A stretch of 64,000 bases of DNA, from assembly GCF_042651965.1 (NCBI RefSeq), contig NZ_JBHSDY010000010.1:558001-622000 (forward strand), written 5' to 3'. Position numbers and translations under genes: made by a program. Positions 27,086-36,164 of this stretch are shown here, piece after piece. Each line of letters starts with the position of its first letter. Position 1 is the stretch's first letter. Source of the DNA: Castellaniella hirudinis (GTDB lineage: Bacteria; Pseudomonadota; Gammaproteobacteria; Burkholderiales; Burkholderiaceae_B). Below the pieces are notes generated by a model that worked only from the letters and a program-made list of their open reading frames with translations, searched no databases and was not told the DNA's origin.

Positions 27086-29899
27086 TCAGACCGCCGCTTC
27101 CGCCCGCCGCTGCAGCACGCCGATGGGCGGCGCCCAGCGCGCATCGCGCGGCTTCTTGGACGTGACCAGGGTGATGTCGGCCGGCTCGAACACTTCCACG
27201 TTGTGTGTGATCGGCGTCGTCAGCACGTACTGGGCGCGGGTGGATTTCAGGAAATGGCCGACCAGCTGGATGTTGCGCACGTCCAGGTGGGCGAAGGGCT
27301 CGTCGATGAAGACGAAGCCGCCGGACATGTCGTCGTCCTTGAGCAGGCCCACCAGCAGGATCAGGGACTTGATGACCTGCTGGCCGCCCGAGGCCTCGCC
27401 GTCGTTCAGGCCGATGCGGCCCTTGCCGTCGAAATTGAAGCTGACCTTCAGTTCGGCCTGGCGCAGCACGTTGTCGTCGTTGTCCAGGTGGGGCAGGTCG
27501 GCGATGACTTCGACGCCGGCCAGGGCGCCCAGGTCGGTGATGTTCTTGCGGTAGCGGCGCACCGTGGCGCGCAGCACGTCGATGTAGCGTTCGCGGGCGT
27601 TGCCCACGGCCGTGGCCGCCGCCGCGTTGCGCGCCTTGCAGGTCTCCAGGCGGGCCGCCTGGTCGCCGACCGTGTTCTGCATCAGGAATTGTTTTTCTTC
27701 GACGGTGCCGTCGGTTTCCCACTGGCCTTCTTCCAGTTCACGGTCCAGGGTTTCGGCGCGCAGTCTGGCCTGGGTCGCGTTCTGGTAGTGCTCCAGCAAG
27801 GCGTGCCGTTTCTCGGGCGTGATCCAATGTGCGGGAAAGCGCCGTTTCAGTGTGTGCGATGCCGCCGCCCGGGTGCGTTGTTCCTCGCGCCGCGCCTGCC
27901 ATTCGCGCACGGTGCGCTCGGTCTCGCGCTCGCCCTCGGACAGGCGCTGCTGCAGGCTGTCGTAGCGATTGCCGGCGCGCGTCTGTTCGATGAGGGCGTT
28001 CTTGTGGGCCTCTTCCAGAGATTGCCAGCGTTCGCCGGCTTCGATGCGGGCCTGTTTCAGGGTGGGCCATTGCCGGCGCGCCCGCTCGAATTCTTCGCTG
28101 CGCTGGATCAGGGTCTCGGCGGCGCGGTGGCCCGCGCCCGCCTGGCGCGCGGCCTCGAGTTCCCGGCGCAGGGTCCGGTCCTGTTGCGCCAGGTCGGTCA
28201 GTTGCTCATCCAGTTGCGCCAGTTGGCGTTGCAGGGCGTCGGCGCGCGCGGTCAGCGCGGCGGCGCCGAACTGGTGTTCCGCCGGATCGACCCAGACGCT
28301 GCGTCCGCCCCGGCGGTCGCGCCAATAAGCCTGGGGCGTGATCCATTCGCCGCCCGCCCGGGCGCCGGCCTGGGTGTCGGCGACGCGGCGGATCTGGGCC
28401 AGTTGGTGCAGCAGCCAGTTGGGCGCGGTATCGGCAAAGCGCAGCACGGCCAGCAGGCTGTCGGCCGGGGGCTTGGCGGGGGCGTGCTCGGCCTCGGCCA
28501 CCAGATAGTGCCGGTAGCGTTCCTTTTCGGCCATGGCCATGGCCCGGCCCTCGTCCCGGGGATCGTGCAGCACCACTACCCAGCGGGCGGCGCGCAGCAC
28601 GCCTTCGGCGGCGGCCCGCCAGGACTCGTCGGTGATTTCGATGACATCGGCCATGAGGTGATGGGCGATGTCCTGCTGGCGCAGGGTGCGCTGAAAGCGC
28701 TGGACTTCGGGCGGCATGGGCGCCTGATGCTGTCCTTGCAGGCTATCCAGGGCCGTGCGGATCTGGGTGCGCCGTTCGCTGGCGGCGTGCCAGCGGCGTT
28801 CCAGTTCGGATTTCCGGGCTTCCAGTTCGCGGACCCGTTCGGCCAACTGGGCCGCATCGCCCTCGATGGCGGCCAGTTTCTGCAATTCATCGGCCTGCTT
28901 GACCAGGTCTTCGACGGGGCGTTCCGCATCGCGGGCCTGGCGCTGCGCGGCCTGGGCCTGATCCTTGTCTTTTTCCAGCACGCTGACGCGGGCTTCCGCG
29001 GCCTGGCGGGCTTCCAGCAGTTCCAGCAGCCGGGCGCGGTCCTGCGTGCGCTGCCGCAGGTGAGCCGCGTGCTGCAGGCGCTGGCGGCGCAGTTCGTTCA
29101 GGCGCTGGGTCACCTCGCGCCGGTCTTCATGCCATTCCAGCACCGGTACGACTTCGGTGGCCAGTTCTTCGCGTTCGCGCAGCCGCATCTGGTATTGGCG
29201 GTACTGGGTGACGCGGGCTTCCAGTTCGGCCAATTGCGCGCGGCCATGGGCCAGTTCGCGGTCGGCGACTTCGACCTCGGCTTCCTGTTCGCGCAAGTGG
29301 CGGCGGGCTTCTTCGTAGCGGTCCAGCACTTCCTGGTCGCCGAACACGTCGAAGACCAGGCGCAGCAGTTCCTTGGGCGAGTATTCGCACAGCCGGTCGG
29401 TCTGGCCTTGTTCCAGCGCCAGCACGCGGGCGATGGCCCGTGACAGTCCGGCGCCTTCCAGGCGTTTGCGCCAGTGCTCGATGCCCAGCCAGTCCTTGTC
29501 CGGCGACTGCGTCAGGGTTTCGATGGACACGTCGCCGTCGGCCATCAGATAGCGGCGCTGCCAGTCGCCGCCGTTGCGGTCGATGCGGCAGGCCAGCGTC
29601 ACCTGGTCCGCGTACAGCAGGTTGCGGGCGAATGGCCGGCTGGAGGTCTGGCGGCCGTGCGGCCGGTTGTCCACCACGGCGCGCAGCCAGGTCGTGTCGG
29701 CGTTGGCATGGCGCGCGTAGGTCTTGTAGTTGCGCCCGCCCGAGCAGTCCAGGCCCAGCAGGGTGCGCATGGCGTCGAGCAGGGTCGTCTTGCCGGACCC
29801 ATTGGGACCGGCCACGGTGATGATGGCGCCGTCCAGCGGCAGCGTCAGGCGCTGGCAGTAGTCCCACTGCAGCAGTTCCAGGGATTGCAGGTGAAACAT
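27086..29899 (-). CDS. mksB: SMC-like ATPase of an MksBEF/Wadjet-type condensin (MksB/JetC-like)
   Basis: The 937-residue protein has Walker A GPNGSGKTT at residues 31-39, long coiled-coil arms (about 195-385 and 545-760), a central hinge-like globular part (about 400-540), the ABC signature SGGQQV at S837 and Walker B FIDEPFAHLD with D866 and E867. This is the head-arm-hinge layout of SMC proteins, in the short MukB/MksB class. It should extrude or bridge DNA with the two partner subunits encoded immediately upstream. The start overlaps the KITE gene stop by one base. The JetD nuclease gene of Wadjet defence does not follow; rmlA does. Confidence 0.82.
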   Translation of the reverse strand: MFHLQSLELLQWDYCQRLTLPLDGAIITVAGPNGSGKTTLLDAMRTLLGLDCSGGRNYKTYARHANADTTWLRAVVDNRPHGRQTSSRPFARNLLYADQVTLACRIDRNGGDWQRRYLMADGDVSIETLTQSPDKDWLGIEHWRKRLEGAGLSRAIARVLALEQGQTDRLCEYSPKELLRLVFDVFGDQEVLDRYEEARRHLREQEAEVEVADRELAHGRAQLAELEARVTQYRQYQMRLREREELATEVVPVLEWHEDRREVTQRLNELRRQRLQHAAHLRQRTQDRARLLELLEARQAAEARVSVLEKDKDQAQAAQRQARDAERPVEDLVKQADELQKLAAIEGDAAQLAERVRELEARKSELERRWHAASERRTQIRTALDSLQGQHQAPMPPEVQRFQRTLRQQDIAHHLMADVIEITDESWRAAAEGVLRAARWVVVLHDPRDEGRAMAMAEKERYRHYLVAEAEHAPAKPPADSLLAVLRFADTAPNWLLHQLAQIRRVADTQAGARAGGEWITPQAYWRDRRGGRSVWVDPAEHQFGAAALTARADALQRQLAQLDEQLTDLAQQDRTLRRELEAARQAGAGHRAAETLIQRSEEFERARRQWPTLKQARIEAGERWQSLEEAHKNALIEQTRAGNRYDSLQQRLSEGERETERTVREWQARREEQRTRAAASHTLKRRFPAHWITPEKRHALLEHYQNATQARLRAETLDRELEEGQWETDGTVEEKQFLMQNTVGDQAARLETCKARNAAAATAVGNARERYIDVLRATVRRYRKNITDLGALAGVEVIADLPHLDNDDNVLRQAELKVSFNFDGKGRIGLNDGEASGGQQVIKSLILLVGLLKDDDMSGGFVFIDEPFAHLDVRNIQLVGHFLKSTRAQYVLTTPITHNVEVFEPADITLVTSKKPRDARWAPPIGVLQRRAEAAV

Positions 29900-30651
29900 C
29901 AGTCCTCGTCCTCTGCGTTCGGAGCCGTGTCGGCCGGCGTAGTGGCCGCTTCGGATTCGTCAGGGTCACGGTCCGGCGTGGCCGGATCCGTTGCCGCCTT
30001 TTGCCGCGCACGTGTCAGCACGTCGCCCAGCGCGCCTTCCAGGATGCGCGGCGCCAGCGCGTCGTAGTCCAGCAGCAGGTCCAGCAGCGGCCCTTCGCCG
30101 ATGTCGTCGCCTTTGCGCACGATGAAACCCCGGGTCTCCAGGCGCTTCAGATTGCCGTCCATGCGGGTCTTGCGGCCCAGTTGCAGGCCGAAATCGGCCA
30201 GCAGCGCCTTGTACGACACCACCGGGCTGACGCTGGCCGCGCTGGGGATCGGGCGCTCGGTGGTGAACATTTCCGCCTGGCCTTCGGCTTCCGCCGTCGC
30301 GGCGCGGGCCGCCTGGCGTTCACGCTTGGGCAGCACGATCAAGGACCACAGCAGCACCAGCAGCGAGACCGCGTCACGCGGCAGGCGGACATTGTTGTTG
30401 GCGTTCAGGCCGGTCTCGCCGAAGACCGCGGTTTCGGCGCCGCGCAGCAGGGCCACACAGACATGGTCGGCGTGGATGTTGTCGACCAGGCGCAGGCCCG
30501 ACAGGGCCAGGCGGTCCTGCACGGTTTGCCACAGCTCGGCGTCGATCAGGGCGCGGCGCACGCGCGGGTGCCGCCGGGGCAGCCAGCGGCTGGCCAGCAG
30601 TTCGGCGATCAGCAGCGCGGCGTCGTCCAGAGGTTCATGCATGGGGTTCAT
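29899..30651 (-). CDS. mksE: KITE-type condensin subunit (MksE/JetB-like)
   Basis: The 250-residue protein sits between the SMC and the kleisin-like genes, as MukE/MksE/JetB do. It shows winged-helix-like stretches at about residues 95-115 and 145-185 (VSYKALLADFGLQLGRKTRMDGNLKRLETRGFI) and an acidic tail rich in D, E and P after residue 215. It would bind the kleisin and help close the ring. It overlaps the kleisin gene by 17 bp; a second ATG nine bases later is also possible. The assignment rests mainly on gene order and shape. Confidence 0.7.
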   Translation of the reverse strand: MNPMHEPLDDAALLIAELLASRWLPRRHPRVRRALIDAELWQTVQDRLALSGLRLVDNIHADHVCVALLRGAETAVFGETGLNANNNVRLPRDAVSLLVLLWSLIVLPKRERQAARAATAEAEGQAEMFTTERPIPSAASVSPVVSYKALLADFGLQLGRKTRMDGNLKRLETRGFIVRKGDDIGEGPLLDLLLDYDALAPRILEGALGDVLTRARQKAATDPATPDRDPDESEAATTPADTAPNAEDED

Positions 30652-31951
30652 CCGGGGAGTCGGGTTCCAGGGTGCCGGCGCTGATGAGGGCGACGTAGGG
30701 GTCTTGCGCGGGCTGCAGTGCCGGCTGCAGCGCGGCGTGCCAGGGCGATCGCGCCAGGTCGCCCGTCAGACCCCGCAGGGCGCGCGCCTGCGCATCGCCC
30801 AGCAGCGGCAGCAGTTGCATCCGGTAGGCCGCCTGGGCGTAGCGGCCGCCCAGCACCGCGTCCGTGACGGGGCGGGCGGCAGGCGGTTCACCGGACGGCG
30901 CGGCCTCGGCCCAGCGGGCCAGTTGTCCGATCAGGGCCTCCAGTTCTTCCGGCATGCGCAAGGCTTCCAGCGTGCCGGGCTCGGCCTGCGCGGCGGGCGG
31001 CAGGCCTTGGGCGCGTTCCGGGTCGGGACGGTCGCGGTCGAATTCCGCCTCGGCCACGTCGACCAGTTCGTGGCCGCTGACGAAGACGGGATGGAGACTG
31101 GCCGACAGGGCCTCGCCCAGCAGTTCGTGCAGATCGCCGCGCGTCTGCAGCCACTGGCGAACGTCCGAACTGGTGATGCCGGTGCTGCCCAGCGTGATGC
31201 GGCGGCGGTCGGCCTGCTGCAGCGCGCGGGTGAACTGGCTGGCCATGGACAACAGGCGTGCCTGTCCGCGACCCAGGGCGCGCGCCTCGTGTTCCAGGCG
31301 CGGATCGTCATGGTCGCCGCGGATCAGCGCCGTCAGGGCCTCGCCGGCCCGCTCGACCAATTGCAGGGCGCGTTCGAAGCGCGGCTGGGCGTCCCGCAGG
31401 CGGGCTTCCGAGCCGCTGGCGATCACATCGGCGAACTCGTCGTAGCGTCGCGCCAGTTGGGCGTGCAGATGCTGGATCTGGCCGGCGTCGGACAGGCCCA
31501 GCGCCTGGGCGCCGGCCACCTGGGCCAGCATGGCCGCCATCTCGTCGTCTTCGCCCGCGCTGCGCGCCAGCGGCGCCAGCATGCCTTGCAGTTGTTGAGC
31601 GAGAGCGGACAGGTGGTAGTCCTGGGCGGTGGCGTCCCAGATCAACAGATCCAGGTCGCGCAGCCGCTTGAGCGTCGCGTCCAGCGCCTCGGGTTTCAGG
31701 CTGAAAAACAGTTGATTCAGGTCTTCGCGCTGCAGCCGGCCCTGGGGCAGGGCGGCCAGTTCCAGGAACACCCACAGGCGCAGCCGGGCCGTCGCCTGGC
31801 CGCCCGACAGCAGCCCGCGCAAGGCGTCCAGGATCTCCAGCCGTTGTCCCAGCAGCCAGGCGAGCGGCGCCTCGGCCGCGAACGCAGGGTCGCGGAAATG
31901 GCTTTCGAACGAGCCGGTGTCGTGTTCTTCGTGGAGGGGGTGTGAATCCAT
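30635..31951 (-). CDS. mksF: Kleisin-like condensin subunit (MksF/JetA-like)
   Basis: The 438-residue protein begins with a winged-helix-like region (about 35-125, LRLWVFLELAALPQGRLQREDLNQLFF and LKRLRDLDLLIWD) followed by a helical middle and a low-complexity linker around 325-365. This is the layout of the MukF/MksF kleisin that bridges SMC heads. It is first in the operon, before MksE- and MksB-like genes. ATG at 31951 was chosen because the longer frame would run into asnB. The ribosome site there is poor, so the exact start is uncertain. Confidence 0.7.
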   Translation of the reverse strand: MDSHPLHEEHDTGSFESHFRDPAFAAEAPLAWLLGQRLEILDALRGLLSGGQATARLRLWVFLELAALPQGRLQREDLNQLFFSLKPEALDATLKRLRDLDLLIWDATAQDYHLSALAQQLQGMLAPLARSAGEDDEMAAMLAQVAGAQALGLSDAGQIQHLHAQLARRYDEFADVIASGSEARLRDAQPRFERALQLVERAGEALTALIRGDHDDPRLEHEARALGRGQARLLSMASQFTRALQQADRRRITLGSTGITSSDVRQWLQTRGDLHELLGEALSASLHPVFVSGHELVDVAEAEFDRDRPDPERAQGLPPAAQAEPGTLEALRMPEELEALIGQLARWAEAAPSGEPPAARPVTDAVLGGRYAQAAYRMQLLPLLGDAQARALRGLTGDLARSPWHAALQPALQPAQDPYVALISAGTLEPDSPDEPHA

Positions 31952-32093
31952 GGCGGAGCCCGGCGAAATGATTTGCCAGGGACAAGGTGGGTGAGAGCCC
32001 TTAACCAAACAGGACACTAGGGGGCGGCGGCCGTAAAATGTACCACGCGCTCCGGGCCGGCCGAGGGCGACACTGACAAACAAGGAACACAGG

Positions 32094-34094
32094 ATGTGCG
32101 GTTTAGTGGGTTTTCTGGCAGGAGACCACTGGCGTGAGGTAGGCAAAGCCGCCGCCGTCCTGACGCGCATGGCCGACACGATCGTGTCGCGCGGGCCGGA
32201 CGATGCCGGTGTCTGGGCCGATGGCTCGGGCGTCGGGCTGGCCCATCGGCGCCTGTCCATCCTGGACTTGTCAGCGGCGGGGCATCAGCCCATGACCGGC
32301 CCCTCGGGGCGCCACGTGATCGTCTTCAATGGCGAAATCTACAACCACCTGGACCTGCGCCGGGAACTGGAACAGTCCGGCCGGGCGCCGATCTGGCGCG
32401 GCCACTCGGACACCGAGACGCTGCTGGCGGGCTTCGCGGCCTGGGGCGTCCGGGCCACGGTGGAACGCTGCATCGGCATGTTCGCCTTCGCCGTCTGGGA
32501 CACGCAGACGCGTGTGTTGACCCTGGGGCGGGACCGCCTGGGTGAAAAGCCCTTGTACTACGGCTGGCAGGGCGCCGGGGACGTGGCCTGCTTCCTGTTC
32601 GGCTCCGAACTCAAGGCGCTGCGGACGCATCCGTGCTGCGCGGCGGATGTCGACCGCGATGCTCTGTGCCTGCTGATGCGGCACAACTACATCCCGGCGC
32701 CGCACTCCATCTATCGCGGGATTTCCAAGCTGCCGGCAGGCTGCCTGCTGACGGTGTCGCTGGATCGGCGCGAACCGTCGGTCGAGGCCTACTGGTCGCT
32801 GGCCGATGTTGCCGTGTCCGGCAATCGCGCGCCGTTCACCGGCTCCGACCAGGAGGCCACGGATGCGTTGGAAGACCTGCTGAAATCCGCCGTGCGCCGG
32901 CAGATGCTGGCTGACGTGCCGCTGGGCGCCTTCCTGTCCGGAGGCATCGATTCATCCACCGTGGTGGCGCTGATGCAGGCCCAGTCCGCACGCCCGGTCA
33001 AGACGTTTTCCATCGGCTTCCACGAGCCGGGCTACAACGAGGCCGAACACGCCCTGGCGGTCGCCCGCCACCTGGGCACCGAGCATACCGAGCTGTACGT
33101 CACCGCCGAACAGGCGCGGGACGTCATCCCCCGGCTGCCGGACCTGTACAGCGAACCCTTTGCCGACGCTTCGCAGATTCCGACCTTTCTGGTGTCGCAA
33201 CTGGCGCGTCAGCATGTCACGGTCTCGCTGTCGGGCGACGCGGGTGACGAGCTGTTTGCCGGCTACGGCCGCTACGTGCGCAACAGCCGGCACTGGGAGC
33301 GGATCGCGCGCCTGCCGCGCGGCCTGCGGGCGCTGGCGGCCGGCGGCATCCGCACCCTGTCGCCCGAGACCTGGGACGCGATGCTCGGGCCGCTGCGTCC
33401 GCTGCTGCCCGGGTCGCTGCGCGCCGCGCCCGGCGAAAAGCTGCACCAGGGCGCCCGCAAGCTGGCGGCGGAACGTATCGACGACCTGTACCTGCAATCG
33501 ATTTCCCGCTGGGACCCGGCCGGCCTGGTGATCGGCGGGCGCGAACCCCGGACCTGTCTGAATGGCCGGCCCCTGGCGCTGGACGGTCTGGACGGCATCC
33601 AGCGCCTGATGGCCCTGGACGCCGTCACCTATCTGCCCGACGACATCCTGGTCAAGGTCGACCGGGCCGCCATGGGCGTGTCCCTGGAAGGCCGCGTGCC
33701 GTTCCTGGATCACCGGGTGGTGGAGTTCGCCTGGCGGATTCCGCAGTCCATGAAGCTGCGCGACGGCACGGCCAAATGGATCCTGCGGCAGGTGCTGTAC
33801 AAACACGTGCCGCGCGCCCTGATCGAGCGCCCCAAGAAAGGCTTCAGCGTGCCCGTCGGCGACTGGCTGCGCGGCCCGCTGCGCGATTGGGCGGAAAGCC
33901 TGCTGGACGAATCGCGCTTGCGGCAAGAAGGCTTCTTCAATCCGGCGCCGATCCGGCGGACCTGGGCGGAACACCTGTCCGGGCGGCGCAATGCGCAGTA
34001 TCACCTGTGGGGCGTGTTGATGTTCCAGGCATGGCTGGAGCAATCCCGCACGGGGCAGATCGAGCCCTCTGGCTACGACCGGGAAGCGGCCTAG
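32094..34094 (+). CDS. asnB: Glutamine-hydrolysing asparagine synthase-like enzyme
   Basis: The 666-residue protein has an N-terminal class II glutamine amidotransferase domain (Cys2 in MCGLVGF, SRGPDD, FNGEIYNH, residues 1-210). An ATP-pyrophosphatase synthase domain follows (LSGGIDSS at 281-288, LSGDAGDELFAGY near 380). It would amidate a carboxylate using glutamine and ATP. Many such homologues near sugar genes modify LPS or capsule uronic acids, so free asparagine may not be the product here. It is divergent from the condensin operon across a 142-bp gap, in which TAAAAT (32034-32039) could be a -10 element. Confidence 0.88.
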   Translation: MCGLVGFLAGDHWREVGKAAAVLTRMADTIVSRGPDDAGVWADGSGVGLAHRRLSILDLSAAGHQPMTGPSGRHVIVFNGEIYNHLDLRRELEQSGRAPIWRGHSDTETLLAGFAAWGVRATVERCIGMFAFAVWDTQTRVLTLGRDRLGEKPLYYGWQGAGDVACFLFGSELKALRTHPCCAADVDRDALCLLMRHNYIPAPHSIYRGISKLPAGCLLTVSLDRREPSVEAYWSLADVAVSGNRAPFTGSDQEATDALEDLLKSAVRRQMLADVPLGAFLSGGIDSSTVVALMQAQSARPVKTFSIGFHEPGYNEAEHALAVARHLGTEHTELYVTAEQARDVIPRLPDLYSEPFADASQIPTFLVSQLARQHVTVSLSGDAGDELFAGYGRYVRNSRHWERIARLPRGLRALAAGGIRTLSPETWDAMLGPLRPLLPGSLRAAPGEKLHQGARKLAAERIDDLYLQSISRWDPAGLVIGGREPRTCLNGRPLALDGLDGIQRLMALDAVTYLPDDILVKVDRAAMGVSLEGRVPFLDHRVVEFAWRIPQSMKLRDGTAKWILRQVLYKHVPRALIERPKKGFSVPVGDWLRGPLRDWAESLLDESRLRQEGFFNPAPIRRTWAEHLSGRRNAQYHLWGVLMFQAWLEQSRTGQIEPSGYDREAA

Positions 34095-34130
34095 CGGGCG
34101 ATGGGCGCGTCGCTGGTTGCGATGAGCACG

Positions 34131-34145
34131 TGCGGTTCAACCGCA
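34131..34145. terminator. Short hairpin between asnB and the MFS gene
   Basis: TGCGGTT and AACCGCA (34131-34137, 34139-34145) form a palindrome in the gap between two convergent genes, partly inside the MFS gene tail. No T-tract follows on either strand, so termination is only a possibility. Confidence 0.3.
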
Positions 34146-35369
34146 TCCACTGCACTTCGGTGCCGTCTGTTTGGCAGCGGCGCTTGTCTTCTGGTCACTG
34201 CGGCCGGCGCCCAAGGTCAGCAGCCATGCGGCGGCGGCCAAGCCCCCCGCCGGCCAGAGTGTGCCCGCCGGGCCGAATCCGTCCATGGCCAGGCCTCCCG
34301 CCCAGGCCCCTGATGCGATGCCGATATTGAAGGCGCCTACGTACAGTGCGGTGGCGATTTCGATGGCGCGGGGTGCGGCTTTCATCATCCAGCTCATCAG
34401 GCCGACGGATACCCCGCCGTAAGCCAGTCCCCAGACCAGCAGCGCCGCACCGCCGCCCATCCGGGAGTCGCCGATCGTCAGGAACAGCGTCGGTGTCAGC
34501 AGCAGGCCCAGCGTGATTGCCGTTAAGGCCAGCATCGTGCGGCGTGCGGCGACAATGCCAGCCAAGAAATTGCCTGCGATACCCGCAATGCCGTAAGCGA
34601 ACAGCAGCGCGCCTATCCATTGCGCTTTGAACCCGGACACCGACAGCAGCAGCGGGCGCACGAAGGTGAAGGCCATGAAGTGCCCGGCTACCAGCAGCAG
34701 GGTCAGCAGCAGCCCGAACCGCACCTGGCGATTGGCGAACTGCTCTCCGAACTGATGCAAGCGGACCGAGCCGGTCACCGGTAGCGCAGGCAGGACGGCC
34801 AGGTGCAGCGCCAGGACCAGGGCGCTGAGCAGCGCCATGCTGCCAAAGGCCCAGCGCCATCCAGCCAGGTCGCCCATGAGCGCCCCGAACGGCACACCCA
34901 GCACGGATGCGGCTGCCACACCGCCGAAGATGATGGATGTCGCCAGCCCGATTGCGTGCGCCGGCACCAGTCGGGCCGCCAGACCGCCGGCGATGGCCCA
35001 GATGCCGCCCATGCACAGGCCGACCAGGACACGCGCCGCCAACATCCAGGCCAGGCTGGGTGCCAGTGCCGATGCCAGGTTGGCGGACGTCAACAGGGCC
35101 AGCAGGCCGCACAATATCTTGCGCCGGTCTATGCCGCCCGCGGCAAGCACCACCAGCGGTGCGAACAGTGCGGCCAGCAATGCGGACAGCGAGATCGTCA
35201 GGCCGGCGGTTCCGGTGGAGATGTCCAAGGCGTCGGCGATGGGTGTCAGCAGACCGACCGGGAGCATTTCCGTCGTTACGACGGAAAACGTGGCGAGACC
35301 GATAGCAGCGACGGCTGTCCAGGGATGCCGGGCGGCGGTTTCTACGCCAGTGGACGATGCAGGGGGCAT
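34137..35369 (-). CDS. MFS exporter, DHA1 (drug/nucleoside efflux) type
   Basis: The 410-residue protein has twelve hydrophobic helices and DHA1 features: SVVTTEMLPVGLLTPIADAL in helix 1, RVLVGLCMGGIWAIAGGLAARLVP in helix 4 and the antiporter-like LGVPFGALMGDLAGWRWAF in helix 5. These place it near AraJ/NepI-like proton antiporters that export sugars, nucleosides or drugs. It is divergent from the TetR gene, which probably represses it and responds to the exported compound. Confidence 0.88.
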   Translation of the reverse strand: MPPASSTGVETAARHPWTAVAAIGLATFSVVTTEMLPVGLLTPIADALDISTGTAGLTISLSALLAALFAPLVVLAAGGIDRRKILCGLLALLTSANLASALAPSLAWMLAARVLVGLCMGGIWAIAGGLAARLVPAHAIGLATSIIFGGVAAASVLGVPFGALMGDLAGWRWAFGSMALLSALVLALHLAVLPALPVTGSVRLHQFGEQFANRQVRFGLLLTLLLVAGHFMAFTFVRPLLLSVSGFKAQWIGALLFAYGIAGIAGNFLAGIVAARRTMLALTAITLGLLLTPTLFLTIGDSRMGGGAALLVWGLAYGGVSVGLMSWMMKAAPRAIEIATALYVGAFNIGIASGAWAGGLAMDGFGPAGTLWPAGGLAAAAWLLTLGAGRSDQKTSAAAKQTAPKCSGCG

Positions 35370-35439
35370 GGTTCCAATCCTTATGCTGCCGAGAGCCCGC
35401 TTGTCAGAGCGTCACGGTGCGGTGAAAATACATTCATTT

Positions 35440-35490
35440 CGTATGAATAAAATCATACATTCATACGGAGTGTATGTAAATAAACATACG
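35440..35490. promoter_or_regulatory. Operator-like repeat cluster between MFS and TetR genes
   Basis: Arms CGTATGAAT (35440-35448) and ATTCATACG (35459-35467) form a 9-bp inverted repeat with a 10-bp spacer. CATACGGAGTGTATG (35462-35476) forms a second overlapping palindrome. A further CATACG lies at 35485-35490. Two palindromes sharing a half-site in a 145-bp divergent gap are typical of TetR-family operators. The TetR start codon is 25 bp to the right. Confidence 0.7.
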
Positions 35491-35514
35491 GATAGTACGT
35501 AAAAGGGGAAATGC

Positions 35515-36114
35515 ATGGTTCGCCGCACGCGTGCCGAGACGGAGAAAACCCGCGCCACGCTCTTGGCAACGGCCCGCAAGGTCTTCAGCGAGCGTGGTTA
35601 TGCCGACACTTCGATGGACGACCTCACCGCGCGCGTGGGCCTGACCCGTGGTGCGCTCTATCACCATTTCGGCGACAAGAAGGGATTGCTGGCGGCGGTG
35701 GTGGCGCAGATTGACGCCGAAAAAGATCTGCGCCTGCAAGCCATCTCTGATACTGCCGAGGACGCCTGGGAAGGCTTCTGCCGCCGCTGCCGTGCCTATC
35801 TGGAGATGGCGCTGGAGCCCGAAATGCAGCGCATCGTGCTGCGCGATGCCAGGGCGGTGCTGGGCGGCGCGTCGCCGGATTCACAACGGTATTGCGTCGA
35901 ATCCATGCGGAAGTTGATCGACGAGCTCATGCGTCAAGGCATCGTGGAAGCCGCTGATGCGCAGGCCTTGGCCTCGCTGATCTATGGGTGCCTGGCTGAA
36001 GCGGCATGCTGGATCGCGGACGGCGAGGACGGCCCGGCTCGGCTGCTGCGCGGCATGGCCGCGCTGGATCTGCTGCTGCGCGGCTTACAGATCAGTCAGG
36101 GCGGACATCGCTGA
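35515..36114 (+). CDS. TetR-family repressor
   Basis: The 199-residue protein has the TetR helix-turn-helix at residues 10-57 (LLATARKVFSERGYADTSMDDLTARVGLTRGALYHHFGDKKGL). The following helical ligand domain resembles the AcrR/TtgR group. ATG at 35515 lies behind AAGGGGAA; an ATG four bases earlier is out of frame. It faces away from the MFS gene with shared CATAC/GTATG repeats between, so control of the exporter and of itself is likely. Confidence 0.9.
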   Translation: MVRRTRAETEKTRATLLATARKVFSERGYADTSMDDLTARVGLTRGALYHHFGDKKGLLAAVVAQIDAEKDLRLQAISDTAEDAWEGFCRRCRAYLEMALEPEMQRIVLRDARAVLGGASPDSQRYCVESMRKLIDELMRQGIVEAADAQALASLIYGCLAEAACWIADGEDGPARLLRGMAALDLLLRGLQISQGGHR

Positions 36115-36164
36115 CCACGGCCAGGGCGCATGCCCGACCACCGCCCGGCATCTCCGGCGCGCCC

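Noticed and set aside
27047..29443. 798-codon + strand frame opposite the SMC gene
   Set aside because: The product is a Gly/Phe/Leu/Gln-biased shadow, while the minus strand has Walker A, signature and Walker B motifs in the right order.
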